64,000 nt of DNA from Chrysopilus asiliformis (lineage: Eukaryota; Arthropoda; Insecta; Diptera; Rhagionidae). The stretch's first letter is position 1. Each line of letters opens with the position of its first letter. This document shows positions 47,076 to 57,230 of the stretch, in pieces. The notes under the pieces are model-generated. The model did not search any database. It was not told the DNA's origin and saw nothing but the letters and a program-made list of their open reading frames with translations. Position numbers and translations under genes: made by a program. Location of the stretch: NCBI GenBank assembly GCA_964034945.1, contig OZ035962.1, forward strand, positions 16,611,388 to 16,675,387, written 5' to 3'.

Positions 47076-48364
47076 ATATTATAAACAGGTCCAAAAGAGC
47101 CCAGGGAAGGACCAGGGACGGATAGGGTCACAAAGAAGAAGACAATTAAGAAATCTCTATTTTCGAGGGGTTGTTGGATCAAAAAGGGCCAAAAAGGGAA
47201 AATATCTGATGTCAAAAGCATGTTATAGATAATAACTAGGCCCCTCCCTATTTTACGCCATATGGCAGTCGTTTTGTTTGCCTGCGACGACAATTCCACA
47301 AATTCTCAATTTACATAAAAATATCAAAAAAAAAATGTTCCAAAAGCTAGAGCCGGATGAGCATGTAAAATCGCCCTCTGCTCTGATTTGGCCGAAATTT
47401 TTTTTTTTTGATGTACCTAGCTTATCATGAATCTTAGTCGTGACCATTTTTCATATCCCATAAGTTCATCCATTTGGAAAAAAAAAGATAAAACAAAATT
47501 ATGTCCGATTTTTCTGAAATTTTACTATGTTGTTTATTTGTTGTTTATGATTCGTAATAAGTTAATTAAAAAAAAAAGTCAGCTAAATCGGCAGGGGCCG
47601 ATTTCACATGCTTATCCGGCTATAGTCTTCAAGATATCTCGAGAACGGTACAAGATTTTGATATTCGATGAAAGTCAAAATTTGACTGAATATAAATAAT
47701 TATTCACTTGAAAATATCTCGACAAAAAAGTAAAGATTGTAAAGTCAAAGTTTTTGGTTACCTAAAAAGCTGATAGTTCTAGTAAAAGTCAAAAATGTGG
47801 GGTAAAAGGACAGAACTAAGTGTACTCTTTGCTGGCAAATTGGATGCCTCGATCCCAATTGACCAATGTTGGAATTTTTGTACCGTGTCCAAATGTACCA
47901 CGCAATTTTCCTTTATAAAGTTTAAGAATATTTGTGGAAAAATTCGGAATCATGGACCTTATGGTACAAAAAGGACCATTTTCACAGGAAAAAATCTTCG
48001 ATTTCCAGTCAAAATTCCATAAATCGTACCTTCGGTACTTGGTACAAGAAGATTGGAAATCCAATTGGTTTTCCAAACAATTTGGCCAATTGGGATTTTG
48101 AAGACATATTCGGTTCGTAAAAGTTTCCGTCTGCAAAGCAATTTCGTTTAACATTTTTAAGTTAATTCGGGGTTTTGATAGAAAGATTCGCCTGCGGCGC
48201 ATTTGTTTTTATCTTACAGGTATTACATATTATGAACGATGTACCACATTTTTTGTTACCAAATTTTGCACGTTGGAATCAAATTTGTATCATTTTTGAA
48301 ACCACTGTTGAAGTTGATATGATCAAATTAATCATTATTTCTTTTCTAATAATGTGTGCTTTTT
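47076..48364. other. Intron 2 sequence with local inverted homology
   Basis: Around 47830-48105 phrases such as 'gatcccaattgaccaa' and 'ttggccaattgggatttt' are inverted relatives, suggesting a diverged palindromic repeat. This explains overlapping open frames on both strands here. One reversed GCGCCGC-core motif is at 48187-48200. No exon is supported. Confidence 0.4.
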
Positions 48365-48500
48365 ATCCTCGGTTTTCTATTATCAGCCGTTAGATCAAAT
48401 TATCCCCATTCAAATTATTAAAATTAGCCCCGAATTCAATATTTAAGTAGAGTTTCGATTAGCAAAAGGATAATACTATTCGAAAAAATGCGCTAAAAGC
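48365..48500 (+). repeat. Dispersed repeat C, short copy
   Basis: 'cggttttctattatcagccg' followed by 'ccccgaattcaatattta' and 'attagcaaaaggataatact' matches the same phrases in the same order at 49960-50345, across exon 3. The family is not identified. Confidence 0.6.
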
Positions 48501-48579
48501 AGTATTTTCTGAGAAAAACAATTGGGTTTCGAGGTCATTTTTAGTGATAAGGAAATTTAACACTATATTGCATAATTCC

Positions 48580-48666
48580 GGGACAAAAATCGAGTTTCCA
48601 GGACGGCGGGACAACACGTTTAAATCCGGGACTGTCCCGGCCATTCCAGGATGAATGATCACCCTT
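48580..48666 (-). repeat. Possible DNA-transposon end with GGGAC/GTCCC blocks
   Basis: Read in reverse this is 'gggtgatcattcatcctgga' followed by 'ccgggacagtcccggattta' and 'gtcccgccgtcctgg'. Ends of this style are common in hAT-like elements. No partner end was found, so the call is tentative. Confidence 0.3.
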
Positions 48667-49118
48667 CTACCTATGAACAAATTCGTTATTTGCTTTAATA
48701 AGTAAATTCCTGACATTATTTATAAATATTAGGTGAAAATTTAAGCTAATGTTTAAATCTTCCCCTAATATAATTTTATTGGAATAATTCACTTGTAAGC
48801 TAGATAGATTTTCCGCCTTTCTTTATTGTACAATTGGTCAAAAAACAATCTCAATATATGGAATGCATTTCCACAAAACAATTATCGAGCTATAGTAAGT
48901 ATTTATACCTGATTGAGACATAATAATAGTATATTTCTCACACAATTAAAATTACATAATTGACTTTCTTTAGTTTAAATGAAAAGTGAAATTGAGTGAT
49001 TGTTATCTATCTAATTATGTTACAAATATGGGATTTTCAAGCATAGTATTTAATCATTTCCCCTTTTTGCATAACATTCTGATAGGCCTTTTTAAAAAAT
49101 CTCTTTCTTTTTTTTCAG

Positions 49119-49227
49119 GCAAACTGGTTTAAAGCAGCGCAATATTGTCGATTCCATGGAATGCATTTAGCTAGCATATCATCACAAGAAGAGAACGATA
49201 GACTGGAAAAACATATCAGGGATTTTG
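49119..49227 (+). CDS. C-type lectin exon 3: first helices of the lectin domain
   Basis: The 109 bases code for 36 residues, ANWFKAAQYCRFHGMHLASI followed by SSQEENDRLEKHIRDF, plus one base. This is the hallmark segment of a C-type lectin domain: the helix with W66 and AAQYC (C73 pairs with the last cysteine, C177), then MHLASISSQEEN, the conserved 'LASI' strand and second helix. The acceptor is a long T run with CAG|G; the donor is TTTTG|GTACGT. Phase 0 in and phase 1 out match exons 2 and 4 exactly. No stop codon interrupts it. Confidence 0.93.
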
Positions 49228-49959
49228 GTACGTACGGCAATTGAATTAGTTTTACAATATAAATCAATAAGTGTAAAATTTACCTGCGTAACTAATTATA
49301 ATCGTCATACGCACGTACGTTAATACATGTATGGATAATTTCCTCATAATCGGCATACAAACTGGTTTCTGCTATAATACTAAATGGCAATAATTTGATA
49401 TCTTCTGGCTGTCTGTCATAAACTGGTGATCAACAAGAAAATTACGACATCCCAAATCAGAAACTCAAAAATCCGATGATGGTTTATCAGACAGATGTCT
49501 TATGATGAGATTAAAGAGTAAAATAGTTAACCTTCAATAAAAGTATCGCCTGAAAGACTAGGAAGATAAACGATCTTATCTATCGCTATAAAAGATCCCC
49601 GAAGGTCATATGTCACATCATACACACAGATACATGATGACACACGACATACGACAATATGTCGAAATAAAATATTATGCGCTTGTAAACAAGACATTTT
49701 CAATTAGAACTTTTTCACCCCCCAAATCGTCTCAATTTCAATTCCGATACCAATTCGAATTCTCTAACTGCTGTTACATCTTGTTGTGTAAATAATTAAA
49801 TTCTATTGTAACCGAATCAACTTTTAAGTAAGTGAAGTCCTAAACGGTCGCACGTGTCTATTTTATATCTTTTTGCTATCCCATCCGCTTATATCCCATT
49901 TTCACAACCCTAAATATTCTTATGGCGTGAGTTTGCTCACATCAACCCCCACAGAAAAA

Positions 49960-50345
49960 CTTTTTTATCGTCGGTTTTCTATTATCAGCCGTAAGAATCT
50001 ATTTTAAAACAAATTTTCGGAAAATGCCACAATGGAGGATACCTACTTGTGAACATTGCTGGTTAGTTAAGGAAGTCGGATAGATGTAGGTGAAATAGAA
50101 TGTCTCTGATAGCTCTGAAACCAGACGCGTGTTTGTCTCCGGACAAGGATTGTTCAGGTCTAATATCTACTTTTGTTGGGGTTTCGTTTTCTCGGTTATT
50201 CCACGGGAAGGTCACAGGAGTATCGTCGCTGTCTGGGAAGGGAATGAGATTCCCCTTTATTTATAATTCAAATTATCCCCGAATTCAATATTTCAGCAGA
50301 GTTCGGATTAGCAAAAGGATAAGACTATTCGAAAAGGCGAAAATT
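49960..50345 (+). repeat. Dispersed repeat C, long copy
   Basis: It shares both end phrases with 48365-48500 but has about 230 extra bases between 'attatcagccgtaag' and 'attatccccgaattcaat'. Either this copy carries an insertion or the other a deletion. The open frame 50100-50396 lies across it and is not supported as a gene. Confidence 0.55.
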
Positions 50346-50532
50346 AGCGTGACTTATTTCATGGACAGTTTTCTCTACAAAAATTTATCGTATTAATTGT
50401 TTTTACCCTCTGTTTGAAATACAGTAGAGGTATTCACCTAATTGCTATTAAAATAGCTGTTATCGTCGTAATGGCGTCTTTGTTTCGCCATTTTGTGTCT
50501 TTTTCATCTTGTGTCTTTTTCATGCCTACGAA

Positions 50533-51110
50533 TCATTGGCACGAGCTGACAAATATTTTGACAAAAGTTTCATGACGATGGGTCCATCCGTTTGGGCTGC
50601 AACCCGTAACAAACAGTTGACATAAGAGAAAGTTAAATACAATACCCACTTTTGCTTCGCAGCAGTCAGGTAGAAATGTCTGTACCGGAACTCGTTTTAT
50701 GACCACAAAACAACTGTTAGGTGACAATTCCATGCCCAGTACTTGAGCTAGGAACTTAAAATTTCGCATAGGGGCGTTTCTCAAAAAAAGGGGCAAAATT
50801 GATCCACATTGTATCAAAATTGATATAAATGAAATTTTTATCTCAGATTTTTTTGAAAACGGTCCGATAGGATCGGCAAAATACAAAATCAGAAAATGTT
50901 TATAATTCAATTTAACACAACTCTTGCATACATCAGAATTCAATTCGGAGAAAGACTTCTCAGCCTCAAACAAATGATGAAGTGTTTTGCGGTTTGCTAG
51001 AAAGTGATGCGCTATATCGAAAAAATTAAAACAAATAATGTTTAGAAAACGATTTTTTTTAACCCTTTGATACATCCAAACTTCATCTGACGCAACTCGA
51101 AAACCTCTTA
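50533..51110 (+). repeat. Diverged relative of the GTCY-type repeats
   Basis: 'gatgggtccatccgtttggg' stands where the families have their GTCY run and is followed at a distance by 'gaacttaaaatttcgcatag' and 'gaaaacggt', phrases typical of the families. The minus-strand open frame of 180 codons over this region shows no domain and a composition expected of translated repeat DNA. I therefore do not call a gene. Confidence 0.4.
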
Positions 51111-51577
51111 TTTTTCCTAAGCCTAATGTCGTAAGTGCTTTTTCTTACATTCCATCGCTATCCCTGTCAAATTGTATTTAAACTACAAGGGGTTGTAAAC
51201 CCATTTCCTGCCACTATTGAGACCCTTAAAATGATTTTTTTTTGAGTAAACAAAAAGTTGACAAATGTTCTTGTGTTTTAAGACACGCTGGTGCAAAGAT
51301 GCAGGTAGCGGAAATAGCAGAAAAAGGAAAAATTTTCCACTTGCGAATTATATCTAAAGACGAAAATCGAGCTTGTGCAGTCTTTTAATTAGTCTTTTTT
51401 AATTAATGTTCTGTCAGAACGTAAAATTTATACCAGTATTTATGGATGGCTGGCCTAAATAGGGTAAATAGTTCTATAATCGCTTTTTCACATTTAACAG
51501 AACAGTTTCCAGTTCTGTGTGAATTTTTTCAGTGTACTTTGAATTCAATATTTAAATTACTGAAAAAGATAACACAT

Positions 51578-51820
51578 AATTGAGGCGTTAAAAGCTAGAA
51601 TGGATCGAGTTTTTGAAGCTTTTCCACTTTTTGTACTATTATTGACTGTAAATTTTTGGAAAAAAAAATTTCTGTGGACTTTATTACTCAATGTTGAAAT
51701 GTTCGTTTGTGCATCCAAACATTTTTATCTAAAAACTCACTCGCAATAGTGATTCAAACACAAAAAAAATCACGATTTCGACATGTGGGTTGGTCCACTC
51801 TAGCTTTTAACGCCTCAATT
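51578..51820. repeat. MITE with AATTGAGGCGTTAAAAGC termini
   Basis: AATTGAGGCGTTAAAAGCTA at the left is matched by TAGCTTTTAACGCCTCAATT at the right, and the match continues to about 26 bp with one mismatch. The length is 243 bp. No transposase is present. The target duplication is unclear because the ends are themselves AT-rich. Confidence 0.8.
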
Positions 51821-52099
51821 GTCAATCAGGTAAAAGTTAGGCATTGAAATTTTGGTTCAATACAATTGGATGTTTAATATAAAAACCTACAAAAATGAGA
51901 TTATTTCGACAAATAAATCCCAGATCCAAAGTCTACTGCAAACACACCTTTTTAATTCCGGATCTCAATGTGAAAATGTTTGAGTCCTTGCTGGTAGTTT
52001 TATATTGCCAACATATCGATTGGATGCAATTACGAAGTGGAAACACTCTTCAAACTTCTGAAAAAAAAACGGAAATCAGCAAAGATTCAGTCACTTGAA

Positions 52100-52610
52100 T
52101 TTACGAAATTACATTCATAGATCCCTTGAATTTTGTATCGTTTCCCTGTCGATGGTGGACTCAATCTCAAGAGCCATACGGCAATCGCCCCCATAGACAT
52201 CACACTATCAGGACGGTGAAAATTCTTCACGAACCGTTTTCCAACGAAAGAAAAACGACAATAAGGGAAAGTAGAAAAAAGGAAAAGAGGGAAAAAAATT
52301 TAACGAGGCATTTCGCAATCACGTGGAAAAGTACCTGAAGTCGATGCTTTCAATTGTCTCAAGAGCGAACAAGACACCGCAGTTACTTTACCCATCTTCT
52401 AAGAGTTATATTCATTGGAAATTCGCTACCTACACAAATCGACTTTAAAACGTTTTCCACCTTTGAACAGGGAGGTAGGCCTCACAAACTCGAGTCAGAG
52501 TTTTTTCCACTTTGGCGGGCAAATGTAAATTGCTTTCGATTGTTTGGATCTCTAATTTGGGCCTGTAAATTGAAGGTGTACATCGAAATGCTACCAAACA
52601 TTTTTTAAAC
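52100..52610. other. Intron 3 stretch of higher G+C without repeat signature
   Basis: About 500 bases differ in base composition from the surrounding AT-rich DNA and show no terminal repeats, microsatellite or shared phrases with other parts of the window. Two short open frames (52126-52338, 52354-52608) have no motif and no lectin similarity. It could be old unique DNA, possibly regulatory. Confidence 0.35.
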
Positions 52611-52782
52611 GCTGAAATTCATTGAATAATCTTCCGGAAAATTCACAAAAAAAGCGGAGAAGTAGAAATTGAAGAAATATTGCAATGGAAGAAATTTCGA
52701 CAATGATGTGGTTTTCCACTTTTCAAGATTGATATTTTATCTTCACGCTACCGCCAGCAGAATTTCAGCAATTGTAAATGAA

Positions 52783-53345
52783 AAACATAACAAAAGCTAT
52801 AATTGTCAATCTGGCAATTATTGAAAACCCGTATGGTGATTTAATTGAACGGCGTATCAAAATTCCACTTTGAAGTCAAACTTTCCAATAAGATTTTTTT
52901 AAAACTTGTTCCAATTGGATTTTGATGTATGGAACTTTAATGTAGAATCATGTCCTAAACAACTTTTGTTCTTGCACTTTTTTGATAAGATGCACCGTTT
53001 TTGATATATTCGCAAAAAACGTTTTCGTTCGTATGGGGGGTACCCCCCCTAATGGTCCATTTTTGCCCATTAACGAACTTAGCCTCGCATTTTACGAAAA
53101 ACGGACCTGTGCCAAATTTCAAGTCTGTAGCTCAATCCGTGCGCCCGCAATCCGCGCCACAGACGGACGGACAGACAGACGGACAGACAGACGGACAGAC
53201 AGACGGACGGACATGCTAAATTCAACTTTTTTCATTCTTCTAAACACACTGGTGTAATTCATTTTTTTGTGCGATGACGGGATCTTGGCGTTACAAACGG
53301 TAAGGCAAAGTTAATATACCCTTTGGTTTCACCATACGGGTATAA
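52783..53345 (-). repeat. GTCY-microsatellite repeat, family 1
   Basis: This copy has every landmark of the family: 'aacataacaaaagctataat', ATTGTCAATCTGGCAAT, ACCCGTATGGTGA at 52829-52841, 'aacttttgttcttgcacttt', a GGTACC palindrome within 'ggggggtaccccccc', the GACG/GACA core at 53162-53212, and the terminus 'ggtttcaccatacgggtata'. Orientation is the same as the copy at 25298. It is non-coding. Confidence 0.8.
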
Positions 53346-53894
53346 ACAAAAACGAATTTATGTGAATTCGAGAAAAATAATTTTCCCGTTGGTTCAACAT
53401 TGGCTCAATATTTTATATAAAAATTATGTTTATCAGTGTTTTATTTATTTATGCGGAAAAATTTTCAAAACAATCAAGGAAAAAAGCAAAGGAAAACTAT
53501 TAGGCGTTGAAATTCGCCAAATCGATTTCCCCCAAAACGCTCCCGTTCCTGTAGATACTTCTATAAACAATTCATTTCACGTAATTTTCATTAAACGCTT
53601 CATTAGTCTCGATGGGATACAAATTAATTGAAATTGGTAACTGTTTGAAATCAGTAAACATAGAATTTAAGTTCATTAAATGGCGGCATTTAATTTGAAA
53701 ATCTTACACGGCTTTGGTTTTAAATAAATTGAGTTTTGATGGACCTGAATTTTAAATTCTTAAAGGGAATAAATTTGATAAAAATCTAAAATTAAATAAT
53801 TTACTTATTAGTAAAAAAAGCACAACATTTTTTTGCATATTTGTTACCAGTCGGCAGATTTCTTTTAATTTATATTTCATTGGAGTTACATATA

Positions 53895-54112
53895 CAGGGT
53901 AACCTTTGCAGAGCCGTTTTATTCGAGACGTTCTCGAGTTATTTAAGATACGTAAAACGGACAGACCGACAGACAGATGCATGGACGGACACCCTCATAA
54001 TTTTGCCTAAAACGGATTTTGTAATGATCAGAAAGATTCTGTCTGCTCCCGTTCTCTAGTCGGTCTCCGTCATAAATACAATACTTTCCCTCTATAGTAG
54101 AGGAAAGTAAAA
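53895..54112 (-). repeat. GTCY-type repeat, family 3, 5' end copy
   Basis: Read in reverse it starts with the hairpin ACTTTCCTCTACTATAGAGG plus GAAAGT (54083-54108), then 'gacggagaccgactagagaa', a short GTCC/GTCT core and 'aactcgagaacg'. It breaks off at about 53895. The perfect 5' hairpin is better preserved here than in the other copies. Confidence 0.7.
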
Positions 54113-54270
54113 AAATTGATAAAATTGATTTTTTTAATACCTGGAAATTTCGCAATATTTTAATTTTAGTTTATGATTATCGCAATAAAAATTGGTTTGC
54201 AGGAATATTTTTTAGTATGCAGACGAAAGCTTTAGTAGAAAATCGTGCTGGGGACTTTTGTTTTGGGAAA

Positions 54271-54420
54271 AATGCGCCGCTAGCGAAAATTTCTGAAAGC
54301 CGACAGTTTCCAGAGAAGAAATACTCTTTGTTACAATATTTTCACTGCTTTGTCCTTGTAAGGATAAGGGAAGGTACTGAAAGGATATCTTGATCACCCT
54401 TTTCCTCAAATTTTCCCGGA
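54271..54420. repeat. GCGCCGC-core dispersed repeat
   Basis: AATGCGCCGCTAGCGAAAAT is the best match to the consensus AATGCGCCGCAGGCGAAAAT of this scattered motif. The extent of the parent repeat cannot be fixed; similar phrases downstream ('gagaagaaatactctttgt') faintly resemble those after the copy at 45135. Confidence 0.45.
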
Positions 54421-54500
54421 AGAATTTATTCTAGGGTTTTTTGAGGTCGCTGACTTCGATTCTCCGTCAATAAATCTGTGAGGATAACATTTATTTAAAA

Positions 54501-54647
54501 AAATGCACTGACAAGGAAAAAAATTTTTTTTGGAGACTGTGTATCAGAAATAAAAGCGAGATAAGGGCAAAAAAAATTAAATAAACATGTATCTCTTTTA
54601 TGATACACAGTGCCCAAAAAATAATTTTTGTCTTTTTAGTGCATTTT
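54501..54647. repeat. Imperfect 147-bp hairpin
   Basis: AAATGCACTGACAAGGAAAA with 'ggagactgtgtatcagaaat' on the left pairs with 'ttatgatacacagtgcccaa' and 'tgtctttttagtgcatttt' on the right. The arms are about 55-60 bases with several mismatches. It is probably a small palindromic MITE older than the one at 44885. Confidence 0.65.
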
Positions 54648-54949
54648 AAAAAAAAAAAGCTTTTAAAAGAAAAATCTTTTTATTTTTTTAGAGTAGTTTT
54701 CAAGTCATTTTCTTCAGTGCTGTTTCAAATATGTATCAAGAGTATTCCGTTAGTGCCATCTACCCATTTTCGCTTTTCTGATATTTCCTACTCGTATACA
54801 TTTTTCATGCAGCGCTAACCAAAAGTGAATAATCGAAAGTAGCATTTAATTTTCTATTTTTGAAATTCGATAGGCGAAATACCACCACCTAAATGTCACT
54901 TCCTTTTTTCCTTTGGTTGCAGTTTATCTAATTATAATTCCGAACATAA

Positions 54950-55830
54950 AAATTCTTTCCATTTGAGCCAAGATCCAATTATAATCTCACATTCCACGGA
55001 CTATGCACATTTTGTATGTCGCCACATGCCCCCTAAAAGCACTAAAGAGTCAACCCAACCTCAGCATAATCGGAATAAACTTCATAGACTATACCGGAAA
55101 TATCGCACAGAATTTACATGCATCTGTAAAGTCCACATTAAAAGACACACCTCATAACTTATTCCGAAAACAATGGCTATAATGGCAACAACCCTTGAAA
55201 TTAAACTTTTACCCATACTGGAAAGTACTATGAATCGAAAAGACAAAAGTACTTTTCAGGTGTACAACCACACCAACAATTACCACCCAACATTTGCAAA
55301 CCCCTAGAAACCCAGCACGTGCTTCGAAATGACGGTCGACGGGACGGGACGGTTATTCAACTTGAAAAACTCAAGAACTCTTTCGTTCCTGCCCTCCCAC
55401 AATCACCCGTTGAATTGCTTTGTTGTTATGGGTGGCATTCAAGTCGTCGTACCGAAATCCAACAATTTTCCTGCCAGTGACATTTGAAACTTTTGAACCC
55501 AATTTACGACTCACGGAAGTGCAATCTGCACACCTTTGGGGAATTTGTGCCAACTTCAACCGAAGGTAACTCAATACGCGACCGAAGCGAATTACCTGTG
55601 ATTTCCTTCTCTAAGCTGTAGAAATGCCATCCATGGAGAGCTAAGGGTGAGTTAAGACTTCCCCACAAATCGCTCGATTCATCCGCGTCCTGAATTTTCA
55701 ACTTTAGCCCCATGTAGGCAGAAGTTTTGCACGGCATAACGATTTTCTTGTCAGCACAGATTTGGACAGAGATTTAAGACAGAAAGGTTGTAAAACGTTT
55801 GAATGAACTTATCAACAGAGCATAAACAAC
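54950..55830. other. Intron 3 stretch of higher G+C without repeat signature
   Basis: This section is less AT-rich than its flanks and has no terminal repeats or shared phrases that I recognise. Short minus-strand frames at 55371-55574 and 55504-55737 lack a domain. It may be non-repetitive intronic DNA with regulatory content. Confidence 0.35.
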
Positions 55831-56985
55831 AAAGCGAATGTATAATTTATTTTTCATGCCATTATAAATATTTATAATATAGTGGTGGATCAAAGGGAAC
55901 GCGAATCGCTCATATGTATGCTTTAGAAAACGTTTTTCATGATAATTTTCATTGTGAGACAGGACAATGGATGGGGTGGTTGGTTGATGAGGGGCGGGAG
56001 GTGGTTTTAAACATGAATTTAATAGTGCCGATGTATTAAGATATCAAAAAGTCGCGCTCGAACTTATTTTACAAGTTCTGAAAAAAGAACAATTAAAGAT
56101 CTGGGTGAAATCGTTGGAAATGTTGTGATATAAACCGAAGTCGGAAAATTTTGTGACATACTTGTCGTCGCCCATTTCGCCTGTCCGTGAAACAAGGGCG
56201 GTTTCACATAACAAGGGCGGTTTCAAAGCTAAGTGTTGACCTGGGGCGAAACTAGTATTTGGTTGATAAAAAAATGATAAAACGAAGAGGTTTGCCTTAG
56301 GGTTTGTCTGTGATTATCTAGTTTTAAAATTTCTTCGGTATGCAACAAAAATTCTGCCGCAGGCAAATTTATTTATTAAACGAATTCATACGATTAGAAA
56401 TTATTACGCCGCAGGCGAAAAATGTTAAATGCCAAGGTCAAATATACCCTTAAATTTGAGTTGTCATCCCGCCCTCTTTTTTCCCCGGATCCTGTCTTAA
56501 AGGCGTGTGTTCGTAGTTTTGTTCCTAATTGCGCCCAGGGCAGCAAATTTCAGCCCTAGAAAAGCAGTACCTCGTACACCTTAAAAAATTCTACCGGACG
56601 CCTTAAATGGAAGAAAATGTATGCCCCCCACTCCCTTATCCCGACAAGTCGCTGGGCATAACCCCTTAATCTATGAAAAAAATTACTTCGAGCCTTATTT
56701 CGTTCCATGAAATATTTTACTAAAATTTCATAGAAAACAGTTACTTGGAAAATTTGTTAAACTGCGTTGTTCCCAGTGCTTTTCCGGGATGTTGAAGTAC
56801 ATTCACCTTTTGCTGATTTTTCTTTATTCTTCACTTTCTGCTATGAATTATTCAAGTTTCTAAAAGTCTTAGGAGTCAATTTCCCTTTTCAAAGCACCAT
56901 GTTTAACGTTATTTGAAATTTTCTTTGATAAAATCAATAATTTCAGAGATTATGATTTTCTATTTATATTATTTTTATGTTTTAG
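55831..56985. other. End of intron 3, two GCCGC-core motifs
   Basis: TGCCGCAGGCAAATTTAT at 56355 and ACGCCGCAGGCGAAAAATG at 56406 are two close copies of the dispersed motif about 50 bases apart. The duplicated phrase 'acaagggcggtttca' is at about 56193-56224. The rest is unassigned up to the acceptor of exon 4. Confidence 0.45.
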
Positions 56986-57230
56986 GACTTGGTCATGAAC
57001 ACTTTTGGATATCTGGTACGGATTTAGCTGACGAAGGTAACTTCTTCTGGATGGCAAACGGACGGCCAATCACATTCACAAATTGGAATGCCGGAGAGCC
57101 AAATAATTTCCGCTACGAAAACGGCGAGGAAGAAAATTGCCTGGAGCTGTGGAATCGAGATGGAAAGGGACTCAAATGGAATGATTCGCCCTGCAGCTTT
57201 GAAACATATTTCGTTTGTGAAGTACAATAA
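56986..57230 (+). CDS. C-type lectin exon 4: sugar-binding half of the domain and stop
   Basis: The exon adds two bases to the split glycine codon and then 80 residues to the TAA stop. It holds the strand GLGHEHFWISGTDLADEGNF, the region TFTNWNAGEPNNF with the EPN motif (residues 137-139), ENCLELW with C151, KWNDSPC with WND (164-166) and C169, and ends FVCEVQ with C177. E137, N139, N165 and D166 are the usual calcium and sugar ligands, with an acidic run E147-E149 nearby. EPN normally favours mannose, fucose or glucose type sugars over galactose. The acceptor is ATGTTTTAG|G. All key residues are intact. Confidence 0.96.

Larger units (their letters stand above)
41448..49118 (+). other. Lectin intron 2 (7.7 kb), repeat-rich
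   Basis: The intron starts GTGAGT and ends TTTTTTCAG. It contains an (AAAT)n run at about 41470-41488, MITE family B with two nested insertions, a family 2 GTCY repeat, a 129-bp near-perfect hairpin and a MITE with CCCTTTCAGACCC ends. No further exon is supported. Confidence 0.8.
49228..56985 (+). other. Lectin intron 3 (7.8 kb), repeat-rich
   Basis: The intron starts GTACGT and ends ATGTTTTAG. It carries dispersed repeat C, a MITE with AATTGAGGCG ends, GTCY repeats of families 1 and 3, a 147-bp imperfect hairpin, and two stretches richer in G+C with no repeat signature. No extra exon is supported. Confidence 0.8.
23557..57230 (+). other. C-type lectin gene, coding span of four exons
   Basis: Four exons with consistent splice phases (1, 0, 1) and GT-AG introns join into a 180-residue secreted protein with one C-type lectin domain. 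Residues 1-18 or so form a signal peptide. Residues 31-34 are an extra CPNC cysteine pair. The domain runs from about residue 52 to 178. Canonical cysteines are C73, C151, C169 and C177. The calcium and sugar motifs are EPN at 137-139 (usually mannose/fucose type) and WND at 164-166. Single-domain secreted lectins of this kind in insects commonly act in recognition of microbes or glycans; a specific role is not shown here. The coding span of 33.7 kb is large because of repeat-filled introns. Confidence 0.9.

Noticed and set aside
47816..48202. 128-codon minus-strand frame with overlapping frames on the other strand
   Set aside because: The DNA is locally palindromic, which opens frames on both strands; no motif.
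50533..51075. 180-codon minus-strand frame in intron 3
   Set aside because: No domain or signal is seen, and the DNA carries phrases of the GTCY-type repeats, so the frame is a by-product.
55504..55737. Minus-strand frame ending VCRLHFRES, reminiscent of a THAP finger
   Set aside because: Only the last few residues resemble THAP; the leading C-x-C pair and the conserved tryptophan arrangement are absent.
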